Source: Bacillus sp. V5-8f | Lineage (GTDB): Bacteria > Bacillota > Bacilli > Bacillales > DSM-1321 | NCBI RefSeq assembly: GCF_002863565.1 | Contig: NZ_PGUW01000001.1 | Location: forward strand, 124,001-188,000 | Length of the DNA stretch: 64,000 bases | Reading direction: 5' to 3' | Shown here: positions 35,269 to 43,496 of the stretch, one piece after another | How the letters are laid out: every line of letters starts with the position of its first letter | How positions within the stretch are numbered: position 1 is the first letter of the stretch | Notes under the pieces: generated by a model | The model's database searches: none | Told to the model about the DNA's origin: nothing | The model's input: the letters and a program-made list of their open reading frames with translations, nothing else | Program-made: the position numbers and the translations under genes

Positions 35269-36177
35269 TTATATGGATTTTTTGGATAAAGCAAGTTGAT
35301 CCTCCGGTAGCGGCTTGGTGGAACCATCACTTTTTAGAACGTTGCGCCATGTATAACGTGGTTCATAACCAAGGATCTTCTTAGCCTTATCTATTGCCAT
35401 CAGGGTTTCATGTCCTTCTATGTTCTTCTTTAAAGTTACTTTCGGAAAAAATCTATCTACCAAATCCTTGCTAGGCTCAGGAAAAATAGTATCTGGGGCC
35501 GTTATATGGAATATTTCAAAGCCCAAATTATTTTTTTCAATTGCAAGCAGACAGGCCCGTGCGGCATCCCTGACATCACAATAAGCCCAAGCATTTTTCT
35601 TTTGGATTTCCCTCTGTCCTTCTTCACTCCAATGCATAATCGGAATTTTTTCATATTCATCAGGTTCATATATGTTGGCAAAGCGAAGTGCCACTACTTG
35701 TGTATTAGCTAGTTGGTTAAACATTTGTGAGAGGATTTCCGTCAACCGCTTTGCCATGGCATAGGACGACTTGACGATAGTTGGATGTTCCTCGTCTACT
35801 GGCAGGTAGCTAAGCTGTGCCGGATCAAAAGGATATCCTAAAACGGTCTCACTAGAGGCCCACACAAGCTTCGGAATTTTCAAATCCTTACAAGCTTCAA
35901 GGACATTAAAATTCACAAGCATATTATTCTCAAAAATAGCCTGCGATGTATTTCTCACATCTGTTGGAATATTCCCAAGGTGGACAACTGCGTCACAACC
36001 AGCGAAGAGCTGACATACTTGCCCATAGTCACGCAATTCAGCCTGAATGAATTTTTTCGAAGCAGATTCTTCCCTCAACTTTCTGTCTGACGCGATTACC
36101 TGATGACCAGCTTCCATGATCGTTCTTACAGTCCATCGGCCAATTTTACCAGCTGCACCTGTTACCACTACTTTCAA
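35269..36177 (-). CDS. NAD(P)-dependent epimerase/dehydratase (extended SDR)
   Basis: This 302-residue oxidoreductase has an N-terminal Rossmann motif (VTGAAGKIGRWTV), HLGNIPTD, the catalytic Ser and SYAMAKR (Tyr-x-x-x-Lys), and an extended-SDR C-terminal substrate domain. It resembles uronate dehydrogenase and UDP-glucose 4-epimerase-like proteins; the substrate is not predictable. The TTG start has AAAGGAG. It appears monocistronic. Confidence 0.88.
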   Translation of the reverse strand: MKVVVTGAAGKIGRWTVRTIMEAGHQVIASDRKLREESASKKFIQAELRDYGQVCQLFAGCDAVVHLGNIPTDVRNTSQAIFENNMLVNFNVLEACKDLKIPKLVWASSETVLGYPFDPAQLSYLPVDEEHPTIVKSSYAMAKRLTEILSQMFNQLANTQVVALRFANIYEPDEYEKIPIMHWSEEGQREIQKKNAWAYCDVRDAARACLLAIEKNNLGFEIFHITAPDTIFPEPSKDLVDRFFPKVTLKKNIEGHETLMAIDKAKKILGYEPRYTWRNVLKSDGSTKPLPEDQLALSKKSI

Positions 36178-36303
36178 AATTCCCGCTCCTTTTCATGTTT
36201 ACCGTTTTAGAAAACATAAAAAATCCTATGTTACAAGAGCAATATCACTTTAAATCCACACCTACTGAAACAATCATTAAAGTCAGCCTATGTCGTAAGA
36301 ACT

Positions 36304-36480
36304 TTATTCGTATGCGGTATCGCGTAACCCATCTGCTGGTACGTACCGAGGGTCATCTTTTCCAATTGCATTTTCATTCGAGGTTATTTCTACCTGTGCA
36401 GCGACATCTGGATTGCCAAGACCTGCTGCATCGGGATTTGCACCGCCTGCTTTTTGAACCTTGTTTTTTCCGTTTTCCAT
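36304..36480 (-). CDS. Small hydrophilic protein, spore-protein-like composition
   Basis: This 58-residue protein (MENGKNKVQKAGGANPDAAGLGN...) is rich in Asn, Ala, Gly and Asp and has no hydrophobic core. An excellent site, GGGAGGTGATC, precedes the ATG. The composition is like that of small acid-soluble spore proteins, but I find no alpha/beta or gamma SASP signature, so the role is open. Confidence 0.65.
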   Translation of the reverse strand: MENGKNKVQKAGGANPDAAGLGNPDVAAQVEITSNENAIGKDDPRYVPADGLRDTAYE

Positions 36481-36583
36481 GTTTGATCACCTCCCGATTT
36501 TTAATGTAACCTGCTACTGCATTTTTTATAAATGTAGGACATTAAATTTGAGTAGGGCCCCCTACTTGATAAAACGAAAAAAA

Positions 36584-36608
36584 GGCCAACATATTACTGA
36601 TGTTGACC
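36584..36608 (-). terminator. Intrinsic terminator
   Basis: GGTCAACAT/ATGTTGGCC on the minus strand followed by TTTTTTTCG. It ends the gene 36627-36794. Confidence 0.85.
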
Positions 36609-36626
36609 TGAGCATCTATTGTACTT

Positions 36627-36794
36627 TTAAACAGTTTTGGTTTTATTTGAATTGATAAATCTTTTCATTTTTTCTGCATCGGAAATAGATTCATCATTCT
36701 TGTTTTGTTCTTCTGTCTCAGCAGCAGCAGCTATACGCTCCTGCGCGTCAGCAATCCTTGTGAGTTGTTTGACAATTTCTTTTTCCTTTGACAT
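36627..36794 (-). CDS. Small helical, charged protein
   Basis: This 55-residue protein starts MSKEKEIVKQLTRIADAQER and has an alanine/glutamate-rich middle. It is helical throughout with no membrane segment. AAGGAGATAG precedes the ATG and a clean terminator follows. No family was recognised. Confidence 0.65.
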   Translation of the reverse strand: MSKEKEIVKQLTRIADAQERIAAAAETEEQNKNDESISDAEKMKRFINSNKTKTV

Positions 36795-36886
36795 GGTACT
36801 ATCTCCTTAACTTCCTTATTGCATAACAATTTACAGAGTTAACGTCTTTTCTTTTTACCCACTTTTTTTGAAAATGAAACCTCATC

Positions 36887-36940
36887 GGGGGGTCAGTCCC
36901 CCATTGCGCTAATGCGTTAAATCATTGGGGGACTGACCCC
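36887..36940. repeat. REP-like palindrome, complete
   Basis: GGGGTCAGTCCCCC and GGGGGACTGACCCC arms around ATTGCGCTAATGCGTTAAAT. It ends 7 bases before the stop codon of the Cys-rich gene 36947-37330. Confidence 0.93.
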
Positions 36941-36946
36941 TGAATC

Positions 36947-37330
36947 TTATATGATTCTAGTATTCCTGTTCAACAGGCCAGACTGGTTTCCATTGTGAAA
37001 GTGATTCACGGGATGAGTGCAGCTCCCGCAACGAATGAATTCATCTCGATATCTTACACCTCTTAATCGATCTTCATGCAGCCTCAAAAAATCCTCGAGA
37101 TCAAGAAATTGCCTAGTGATAATCTGGTTCGATCTACAACTCCTGCATCGCCTAAAGCGCTTATTAAAACCACTAATTTGGTGTCCATCACCAAGTCTTT
37201 TAAACTGGTCTTCATCAACGGCACATGCTTCATAGTCCCGACTTCTTCCAACATTAAACTTATTAAACTGATTCTCCGATAAGGATTTACACGGGCTTGT
37301 GTCCCTAAGGATAAAACATTTTGAACACAT
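36947..37330 (-). CDS. Cys-rich protein with repeated CxxC motifs
   Basis: This 127-residue protein begins MCSKCFILRDTSPC and has two further pairs, FRRCRSCRSNQ and FIRCGSCTHPVNH. The segments before them are similar (short Phe/Arg-rich stretches), so the protein may be built of two or three zinc-ribbon-like modules. It is very basic and rich in Asn and Arg, a composition seen in spore coat and DNA-binding proteins. GGGGGAAG precedes the ATG. The family is unknown to me, and zinc binding is inference. Confidence 0.6.
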   Translation of the reverse strand: MCSKCFILRDTSPCKSLSENQFNKFNVGRSRDYEACAVDEDQFKRLGDGHQISGFNKRFRRCRSCRSNQIITRQFLDLEDFLRLHEDRLRGVRYRDEFIRCGSCTHPVNHFHNGNQSGLLNRNTRII

Positions 37331-37440
37331 CTTTCTTCCCCCTAATTGTACCTTGTCCTACATACTACGCGGGTTGGAGGAAGACTGAAACGGCTAAATG
37401 TTTATGTCCGATAATGATTCGTTCGCGAGAGATATATTCC

Positions 37441-37545
37441 AATAGGGGATATTTTCTTGTCTGATTCTCGGATTTTGTCTTTTATACCATTGATGAAGGA
37501 TATTTCCCTTGACTATTCTCAGAGATTGTCTTTCATATCCAAACC
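37441..37545. repeat. 52-bp tandem repeat, two units
   Basis: Units begin at 37441 and 37493 (ATGAAGGATATTTCCCTTGA...TTGTCTTTCATATCC), with the same period and layout as the arrays at 20258 and 41241. Confidence 0.75.
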
Positions 37546-37783
37546 TTACATTATCCTAGAATATGAACAAAAATTGGATAAAAAAGTTAACACTGCATCA
37601 ATATACTTATTGATTATTTAGAAATTTCCCTATATTTTAGTATATGAGGATAATAAATAGAAAATAATGGAGAACTTTTTTATTTTTTTCAAAGAAAGGG
37701 GTCTGTTTATTATCTCACAACAAGAATGTTGGCGTTTCCAACGAATAGCGTTAACATCGGAACTACATAAGGAGGTTTTCTCA

Positions 37784-39097
37784 ATGTCTCAATCCATTGA
37801 TCGCGCTAATTCTCGGCGTATCACAGCAAACATCTTCAAAGGTTCGGTTGGAAATTTAATCGAATGGTATGACTGGTACGTTTATTCTGCCTTCGCCGTG
37901 TATTTCTCAGCTGAATTCTTCCCTCAGGGAGACCCGACCAGCCAATTGCTGAATACGGCTGCAATATTTGCAGTGGGCTTCCTGATGCGCCCTTTAGGCA
38001 GTATGCTGATGGGTCGCTACGCCGACCGCCATGGCCGCCGTGCCGCGCTGACGCTTTCCATCACCATCATGGCCGCTGGTTCTTTGATTATTGCCTGTAC
38101 ACCAGGTTATGAAAGCATTGGTATAGCAGCACCGATCATTCTTGTTCTCGCACGCCTGCTTCAAGGGTTGTCGCTTGGCGGGGAGTACGGTACCTCGGCT
38201 ACATACCTGTCTGAGATGGCTAGCAGCGGCCGTCGTGGCTTTTATTCTAGCTTCCAGTATGTCACACTTGTTGCCGGACAAATGGTAGCCCTCGGCGTCC
38301 AGATCATTCTCCAGCAAATACTCAGCGAATCCGAAATGCATTCATGGGGATGGCGCATTCCTTTCGTTATAGGAGCACTGGGAGCGTTAGCCGTTTTATG
38401 GCTGCGACGTACGATGGATGAATCAGAACAGTTCGAAAAAATGGGTTCAAAAAGCCGGAAAAATGCTGGAACCGTGCGCACTCTTATGCAACATCCGAAG
38501 GCGGTGCTTACGGTGGTCGGACTGACACTGGGTGGAACCGTTGCGTTCTATACTTACACGACGTATTTGCAGAAATTTATGGTAAATACCGTAGGCCTTG
38601 AAAAGGAAACTGTTAGCTGGATCAATTTTATCGCTCTTTTGATATTCGTTGTGCTTCAACCACTCGCCGGTTCACTGTCAGACAAAATTGGCCGCCGTCC
38701 ATTATTGATGGGCTTCGGTGTCCTTGGGACGTTGCTAACGGTGCCATTGTTCATGCTTTTGGAAAAAACAGATAGTGCTATTGTCGCTTTCTTGCTGATG
38801 ATGGGCGGACTTATTATTGTAACCGGGTATACTTCCATCAATGCGATTGTAAAAGCGGAACTCTTCCCGACTGAGATCCGTGCCCTCGGTGTGGGACTAC
38901 CGTACGCTCTTACGGTTGCAATATTCGGTGGGACCGCGGAATTTATCGCTTTATGGCTGAAAAACATAGGACATGAATCGCTCTTCTACTTCTACGTTGC
39001 TGGATGTATCGCCGTGAGCTTACTCGTATACTGGCGTATGGCTGAATCGTCGAAGGTTTCCCGAATCGAAGCAGAAGTAAATACCAAATCGTTCTAA
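37784..39097 (+). CDS. MFS metabolite:H+ symporter, KgtP-like
   Basis: This 437-residue, 12-helix transporter of the metabolite:proton symporter branch (alpha-ketoglutarate permease KgtP, ProP and relatives) has the family start FKGSVGNLIEWYDWYVYSAF. Loop 2-3 is GRYADRHGRRAALT, and LLQGLSLGGEYGTSATYLSE and SDKIGRRPLLMG are also seen. It should import a dicarboxylate such as 2-oxoglutarate or a compatible solute. I use the ATG with AAGGAGG. The upstream in-frame 39 codons lack a site. Confidence 0.9.
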   Translation: MSQSIDRANSRRITANIFKGSVGNLIEWYDWYVYSAFAVYFSAEFFPQGDPTSQLLNTAAIFAVGFLMRPLGSMLMGRYADRHGRRAALTLSITIMAAGSLIIACTPGYESIGIAAPIILVLARLLQGLSLGGEYGTSATYLSEMASSGRRGFYSSFQYVTLVAGQMVALGVQIILQQILSESEMHSWGWRIPFVIGALGALAVLWLRRTMDESEQFEKMGSKSRKNAGTVRTLMQHPKAVLTVVGLTLGGTVAFYTYTTYLQKFMVNTVGLEKETVSWINFIALLIFVVLQPLAGSLSDKIGRRPLLMGFGVLGTLLTVPLFMLLEKTDSAIVAFLLMMGGLIIVTGYTSINAIVKAELFPTEIRALGVGLPYALTVAIFGGTAEFIALWLKNIGHESLFYFYVAGCIAVSLLVYWRMAESSKVSRIEAEVNTKSF

Positions 39098-39150
39098 CTA
39101 TCTGGAATGTGATTAAAAAGCGTCCTAATACAATATTATTTTATTAAAAA

Positions 39151-39177
39151 GGAATGCTCTGTTTTTCAGGGCATTCT
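39151..39177 (+). terminator. Intrinsic terminator
   Basis: GGAATGCTCTG/CAGGGCATTC followed by TTTCTTT, after the MFS gene. Confidence 0.8.
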
Positions 39178-39351
39178 TTCTTTATGTATTTAGATATAAG
39201 CAATGGCATGTTGAAAAGCTTGGAAGATCATTGAATCCCATTTCCCACATGAATCGGGCTATAAAATATTATCCCATCCAAATATAAGGTATACACTATG
39301 TATGAATTTCCTTTTTTTGCATCAAACTATGTGGAAAAAGGAGGTTGAAAT

Positions 39352-39789
39352 ATGAAGAATATGACTGTTTTAATTGTTAAGTTTATTGCATGTGTTGTCG
39401 CGTTCGCGATTGCCCTGGATTTATTTTTTGATGCGGATTTTGCTGATATTCTTTCATTTAGTTTAATTGTTACCATTGTATCCTATGTAATAGGAGACCG
39501 GATGATTTTGCCCCGCCTTGGAAACAGGAACGCCCTTATCGCGGATTTTTTCCTGGCATACATAATGGTCTGGATTTTTGGCAACGTCCTTCTTCATAGC
39601 TATGAACAGATTGCCTGGGGAAGCATTATTTCTGCTAGCATTATCACCGGTGCCGAAGTCTTTGTTCATCGCTCCTTGCGAAGTGAAACCACTGCAGGCT
39701 CACCTGGGCGGCAGCAATCCGGCTATAACCGCAATCTTGCTTATGGCACAGAAATTGCAGAGGAACAGGATCCGCGGGAGAAGAAATAA
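39352..39789 (+). CDS. YndM-like DUF2512 membrane protein
   Basis: This 145-residue protein has four membrane helices in the first 105 residues (FIACVVAFAIALDLFF, LSFSLIVTIVSYVIGD, ALIADFFLAYIMVWIFG, GSIISASIITGAEVFVH) and a hydrophilic tail. RMILPRLGNRNALIADF is the family signature. Function is unknown; the family is found in spore formers. AAGGAGGTTG precedes the ATG. Confidence 0.88.
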   Translation: MKNMTVLIVKFIACVVAFAIALDLFFDADFADILSFSLIVTIVSYVIGDRMILPRLGNRNALIADFFLAYIMVWIFGNVLLHSYEQIAWGSIISASIITGAEVFVHRSLRSETTAGSPGRQQSGYNRNLAYGTEIAEEQDPREKK

Positions 39790-39825
39790 AACCATTGGAT
39801 TTTAGAATAAATCAATCACCTTAAT

Positions 39826-39849
39826 GCGATTCCATTCAACAGGAATCGC
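39826..39849 (+). terminator. Intrinsic terminator
   Basis: GCGATTCC/GGAATCGC followed by TTTTTTG. Confidence 0.88.
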
Positions 39850-40069
39850 TTTTTTGCGGCCCAAGTCCCCCTTTCAAAGTGAATGAAGGAAAGGTTTTTA
39901 TATCAAAAAAATTTTTCTCTTTCATAAATAAAATTACGACTCTTAATTATTCAATAAATCTAACAATAATTTACTAACCCAGTAGAAATGATTTAAAAGA
40001 AAAAGTTTGGGGAATATAGTAATAAAGCAATAGAGCAATAAAATCTTAGATTCATAGGAAGTGGCATAA

Positions 40070-41230
40070 ATGAGAAATAAAACAGTTTTATCGGCTTTAT
40101 TGATGATGTCCTTTACGATGTATTTGCTAGGCGGGCTGTCTAGTACAAAAGGACTCATACTGGATGAAGTAAAAAAGGATATAGGGCTTGATTTAAATGA
40201 GTTTGGGCTCGTCGTTTTTATTTTCCAGTGGGGCTTTACAATAGCTGGTGTAGTAGCTGGTTATCTGGTTGACAAAAAGGGATTAAAAATCATGACAATT
40301 GCCGGGTCGATCATCATGGCTGCAGGGCTTTTTGGAACCGGTTCTGCACATACGACCGTGTTTTTCCTTGGATTTTATTTGATTGTCGGCTTCGGCCTTG
40401 GTTCGATGACTGTCGCATCCAACGCAATTGTTCCTGCTGTATTTCCGAAGAAGCAAGGAATGATGTTTAATTTAACAATGGGCGTTTACGGCTTGGGAAT
40501 GTTTACGACACCACTCATTTTACGATGGATGTTTTCTTCCGGCGTTTCCTGGAGAGCTTTTTATATTGGAGTCGCATTATTGTTAATTGGTTTCATCGTA
40601 TATATTCTTTTTACAGAGGTACCTGTGGGAAAAGCAGAGCGTGCTAGCTTATCAGCGTTTAAAGAAATGATTAAGAATTCTCAGTTTGTCTTCATTATGC
40701 TGTTTTTGGTGTTCTATGTGGCATCAGAGGTATCCTTCATGAACTTCTTCCCAACCTTTTTGAAGACATTGGAATTAGGAGGAGCGACTACAGCGGAAAA
40801 GTCAACAATGGTCGCGACAATTCTTTCCGTATTTTCACTTCTATTTACGCTTGGACGTTTGGCTGGTGGATGGATTACACAAAAAATAGGAGAAAAAAAG
40901 ACGCTATTAATCTTTTCACTGTTTGCCTTGGTTATTGTAACAATCAGTAAATTTTTAGCAAACGAATGGGTGTATTTATTTGCTGCTGCCGGTTTGTTCT
41001 TTTCCGTGCTGTTTCCAACAGCAACTGCCATCGGAAGCAAGCTATCCAAAACAAGCGGATCTGCACTGGGCCTTGTCTATGTGGCATCGGGAATAGGCGG
41101 TGCGTTTGCCGGCTGGATTGTTGGTGCCGTCTCTGAAAAATATGGTCCGTCTACTGGTTTTAACCTTCCTATTATCTTTCTGGCCATACTCCTGCTTATT
41201 TCATTCCTCATTAAGGATGACCGTTCGTAA
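40070..41230 (+). CDS. MFS transporter (FucP/FHS-like)
   Basis: This 386-residue transporter has about 12 membrane helices. The start MRNKTVLSALLMMSFTMYLLGG and the conserved loop 2-3 VDKKGLKIMTIAG are seen, with GLGSMTVASNAIVPAVFPKKQG in helix 4-5. The symmetric loop GGWITQKIGEKKT lies between helices 8 and 9. It is nearest to sugar-type or uncharacterised FHS transporters; substrate unknown. GGAAGTGG precedes the ATG. No regulator or catabolic gene lies beside it. Confidence 0.82.
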   Translation: MRNKTVLSALLMMSFTMYLLGGLSSTKGLILDEVKKDIGLDLNEFGLVVFIFQWGFTIAGVVAGYLVDKKGLKIMTIAGSIIMAAGLFGTGSAHTTVFFLGFYLIVGFGLGSMTVASNAIVPAVFPKKQGMMFNLTMGVYGLGMFTTPLILRWMFSSGVSWRAFYIGVALLLIGFIVYILFTEVPVGKAERASLSAFKEMIKNSQFVFIMLFLVFYVASEVSFMNFFPTFLKTLELGGATTAEKSTMVATILSVFSLLFTLGRLAGGWITQKIGEKKTLLIFSLFALVIVTISKFLANEWVYLFAAAGLFFSVLFPTATAIGSKLSKTSGSALGLVYVASGIGGAFAGWIVGAVSEKYGPSTGFNLPIIFLAILLLISFLIKDDRS

Positions 41231-41240
41231 ACATGGATTG

Positions 41241-41358
41241 AATAGAAGGACATTTTGCTGGCCAGATTCTCAAAGTTTGTCTTTCACAGCTCCAATGAAC
41301 GAAATTTTGCTGGCCAGATTCTAAGAGTTTGTCTTTCATAGCCCCGATGAAAGTTTAT
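41241..41358. repeat. 52-bp tandem repeat, two full units and a partial third
   Basis: Units begin near 41242, 41295 and 41347. Each has GAAGGACATTTTGCTGGCCAGATTCT-type sequence (given as landmarks GAAGGACA and GCTGGCCAGATTCT) and ends TTTGTCTTTCAYAGC. This is the best conserved of the three loci between adjacent units. Confidence 0.8.
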
Positions 41359-41372
41359 ACAGCATATACAAA

Positions 41373-41393
41373 ACCGGGGGATATACCCCCGGA
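41373..41393. other. GC-rich hairpin without T tract
   Basis: CCGGGGGATATACCCCCGG is a strong perfect stem but is followed by AAATTAC, so it is not a classical terminator. Confidence 0.5.
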
Positions 41394-41504
41394 AATTACT
41401 TACAAAAATGATACTGGTATGGTGGATGCTAAATAAATCTAGTTTTCCTCAAGAACTGAAATCTACCTGTAAGGGTAAGGCACTGCTTATTATATACAAT
41501 AGAT

Positions 41505-41691
41505 CTATAAGATTCTTATATAGCCGCATTTAGTCTTTTCTTCCTTAAAAATGACTCCGCCCACAACATACTGCCCCAATTTTTCAATCATCCTATTCTC
41601 AAACAGCTTTTTAGACAAGCTCGTCCAGAACTCTTTGAAAAATACATGATCGCACAATAAATTTAATAGCTTCTGATAGGACTTTAGCCAT
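41505..41691 (-). pseudogene. Possible small frameshifted gene
   Basis: An ATG with AGGAAGGA begins a 26-codon frame (MAKVLSEAIKFIVRS...) that stops early. A second frame overlaps it and runs on to 41505 with coding-like sequence (FKEFWTSLSKKLFENRMIEK, then LGQYVVGGVIFKEEKTK). Together they look like one small protein of about 60 residues split by a frameshift. No homologue was recognised. Confidence 0.3.
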
Positions 41692-41752
41692 TTCCTTCCT
41701 TGCTCTCTTTACATATAAATAAAGTAGATCATGAAATAGGAGAGTTGATACC

Positions 41753-42064
41753 ATGCCAAGAAGACAAGAAAGAGGGTCGCCTAGATGCATTTTTCCTGGA
41801 TACAGGTATTGCGGGCCTGCTTGCAGTGGTCCGGGTGCACCAACCAATCCAGTTGATAACTGCTGCCGCAGGCATGACCGTTGCCTTGAGCAAGGGGTGT
41901 CGCCATGCCGCTGTGATACTGAGTTTATCAATTGCCTGCGTGCTTATATGAATCCTCATACTTTGATGGGCAGGCAGGCCGCTCTGATGTATAGGGTCAT
42001 GCAGGTGAGAAGAAGATGGACCTGCGGCCGTTCTCAATTAAAAGAAAACAGAAAGCCAAGCTGA
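41753..42064 (+). CDS. Bacterial phospholipase A2-like protein
   Basis: This 103-residue basic protein carries the phospholipase A2 core in residues 10-60. The calcium-loop-like YCGPACSGPGAPTNPVDNC leads into the catalytic helix CCRRHDRC, with the His-Asp pair, and further cysteines (PCRCDTEFINCL). The loop resembles the parvovirus VP1 and bacterial PLA2-like families (GPG...PTN..D). There is no signal peptide, so if active it would be intracellular or spore-associated. The C-terminus is Arg/Lys-rich. GGAGAG precedes the ATG. Confidence 0.82.
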   Translation: MPRRQERGSPRCIFPGYRYCGPACSGPGAPTNPVDNCCRRHDRCLEQGVSPCRCDTEFINCLRAYMNPHTLMGRQAALMYRVMQVRRRWTCGRSQLKENRKPS

Positions 42065-42154
42065 ATATGTATCTTTCGAAGGTAAAAGTTCTAGCCCCCA
42101 TCTACTATCTTTATAAACCTTTCTGTTCACCCAAATGGCAGATTAAAGGTTAAA

Positions 42155-42186
42155 AGCCCTTCTGACACTACACTATAGAAGGGTTT
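42155..42186 (-). terminator. Intrinsic terminator
   Basis: AAACCCTTCTATAG...CAGAAGGGCTTTT on the minus strand overlaps the stop codon of the DUF421 gene. Confidence 0.75.
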
Positions 42187-42622
42187 ACATATCAATTACA
42201 CTAATAGAACCGCTCGTTTCTAATAGGGCATAGTGTACATCCTTTAGCGAGAAAATACCCTTTTCGCGCAGCATGGCGCGAAGTTGTTCCACCTCGATAT
42301 GATTTTTTTCCAACTCTTTATGATTGAGCCGGCCATCCACAATAAGTTCGGATGGTTCGCCTTTCAAAGGTTTTTTTAGACTTCTGGACAAGAACTTCAA
42401 TAATATAGATAAGGACACCCACATTGCTAATCCAAATAGCATATGCAGGATGGATATTTTTTTACTGAAAAGTGATTCTTCAACAATTCCTCCAAGCAAC
42501 ATGGTATATATCAAATCAAAAGGTGTGATGGCAGACATTTCTTTCTTTCCCAACAGTCGCATGACAATAATTAGTGCGGCCAATCCGATGATAAGCTTTA
42601 ATGCGATAGTCCCATATAACAT
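42185..42622 (-). CDS. DUF421 (YetF-like) membrane protein, short form
   Basis: This 145-residue protein has three membrane helices at the start (LKLIIGLAALIIVMRLLGKK, LIYTMLLGGIVEESLF, LHMLFGLAMWVSLSILLKFL). The DUF421 soluble domain follows with PSELIVDGRLNHKELEKN. It ends abruptly after SGSISVIDM, right at a terminator. Typical YetF proteins continue about 60-80 residues more (SVLPK...), so this one lacks the distal part of the domain. It could be a natural short paralogue or truncated. GGGGGGAGG precedes the ATG. Confidence 0.85.
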   Translation of the reverse strand: MLYGTIALKLIIGLAALIIVMRLLGKKEMSAITPFDLIYTMLLGGIVEESLFSKKISILHMLFGLAMWVSLSILLKFLSRSLKKPLKGEPSELIVDGRLNHKELEKNHIEVEQLRAMLREKGIFSLKDVHYALLETSGSISVIDM

Positions 42623-42732
42623 ATCTGGCCTCCCCCCTAATTGATTGATTGTTTGTTTTCTATTCCCTTTAATCCAGCGCTACACTCCAAAAATTTTTCC
42701 CATACGAGAAAGCCTCAAATTATAAAAAAATA

Positions 42733-42762
42733 ACCCACCGATTCATTTAGAATCAAGTGAGT
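42733..42762 (-). terminator. Intrinsic terminator
   Basis: ACTCACTTGATTC/GAATCGGTGGGT on the minus strand, then TATTTTTTT. It ends the signal peptidase gene. Confidence 0.8.
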
Positions 42763-42783
42763 CATTTAGAAAATTCACATTGC

Positions 42784-43338
42784 CTAGTTGAAATTAACGG
42801 CAAGGTGGTTCAGGGGATAGAATTGAAATTTCGCTTCTCCAACCACTGAATCCATTGGGATAAAGCCAAAAATCCTGCTATCATTGCTGTATGGGCGATT
42901 ATCCCCCATTACGAAGAGCTTTCCTGCTGGAACTTTATATTCGCCGGTGTAATTTTTTAATGTAAAGTCTTCCGTTAAATTTGTCTCATGGGGAATTTTT
43001 GCTTTATTTTCCCTCAGGTACGGCTCTTCAAATTTCTTGCCGTTGATATACAAAATATCATTTTTCACTTTAATTGTATCTCCAGGCAGGCCAATCACGC
43101 GTTTAATATATTTTTCATCGGAATCCGGGGCATCAAAGACAATGATGTCAAAATGCTGGATTTTACTTATTTTACTTACGATCAGGCGATTATCATTTTG
43201 AAAGGTTGGCATCATCGATTCCCCTTGAACTTTTACTGGGGTAAATAGAAATGTATGACAGATAAAAGCAAACCCAACTGCACATACCAATGCTTTTAAC
43301 CAAGATATGACTTCTCTATTGAATTCTGAACTGGTCAC
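42784..43338 (-). CDS. Type I signal peptidase
   Basis: This 184-residue membrane protease removes signal peptides from secreted proteins. It has one N-terminal membrane helix (WLKALVCAVGFAFICHTFLF), nucleophile Ser41 (VQGESMMPTF), the general base Lys79 (KYIKRVIGLPGD) and box E GDNRPYSNDSR. It is of the SipS/SipT/SipU class. Many secreted proteins are encoded in this window, but the gene is not linked to any of them in an operon. Confidence 0.95.
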   Translation of the reverse strand: MTSSEFNREVISWLKALVCAVGFAFICHTFLFTPVKVQGESMMPTFQNDNRLIVSKISKIQHFDIIVFDAPDSDEKYIKRVIGLPGDTIKVKNDILYINGKKFEEPYLRENKAKIPHETNLTEDFTLKNYTGEYKVPAGKLFVMGDNRPYSNDSRIFGFIPMDSVVGEAKFQFYPLNHLAVNFN

Positions 43339-43496
43339 CCTGCATTTCCCCTCGTTATTTGATAAGAAAATTATACCATAATATGGCTCTCCAATTGAAT
43401 TCTCGTGTTTGGAGGATGCACTGAAATTGCCCGCTTTTAAGCTTTTATGTAAAAATAAACATACACATTTTTATAAGTTGGAAAGCTGGTGGTTGT

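Noticed and set aside
41373-41393. CCGGGGGATATACCCCCGG as a terminator or REP member
   Set aside because: It has no T tract and lacks the GTCAGT arm sequence of the REP family.
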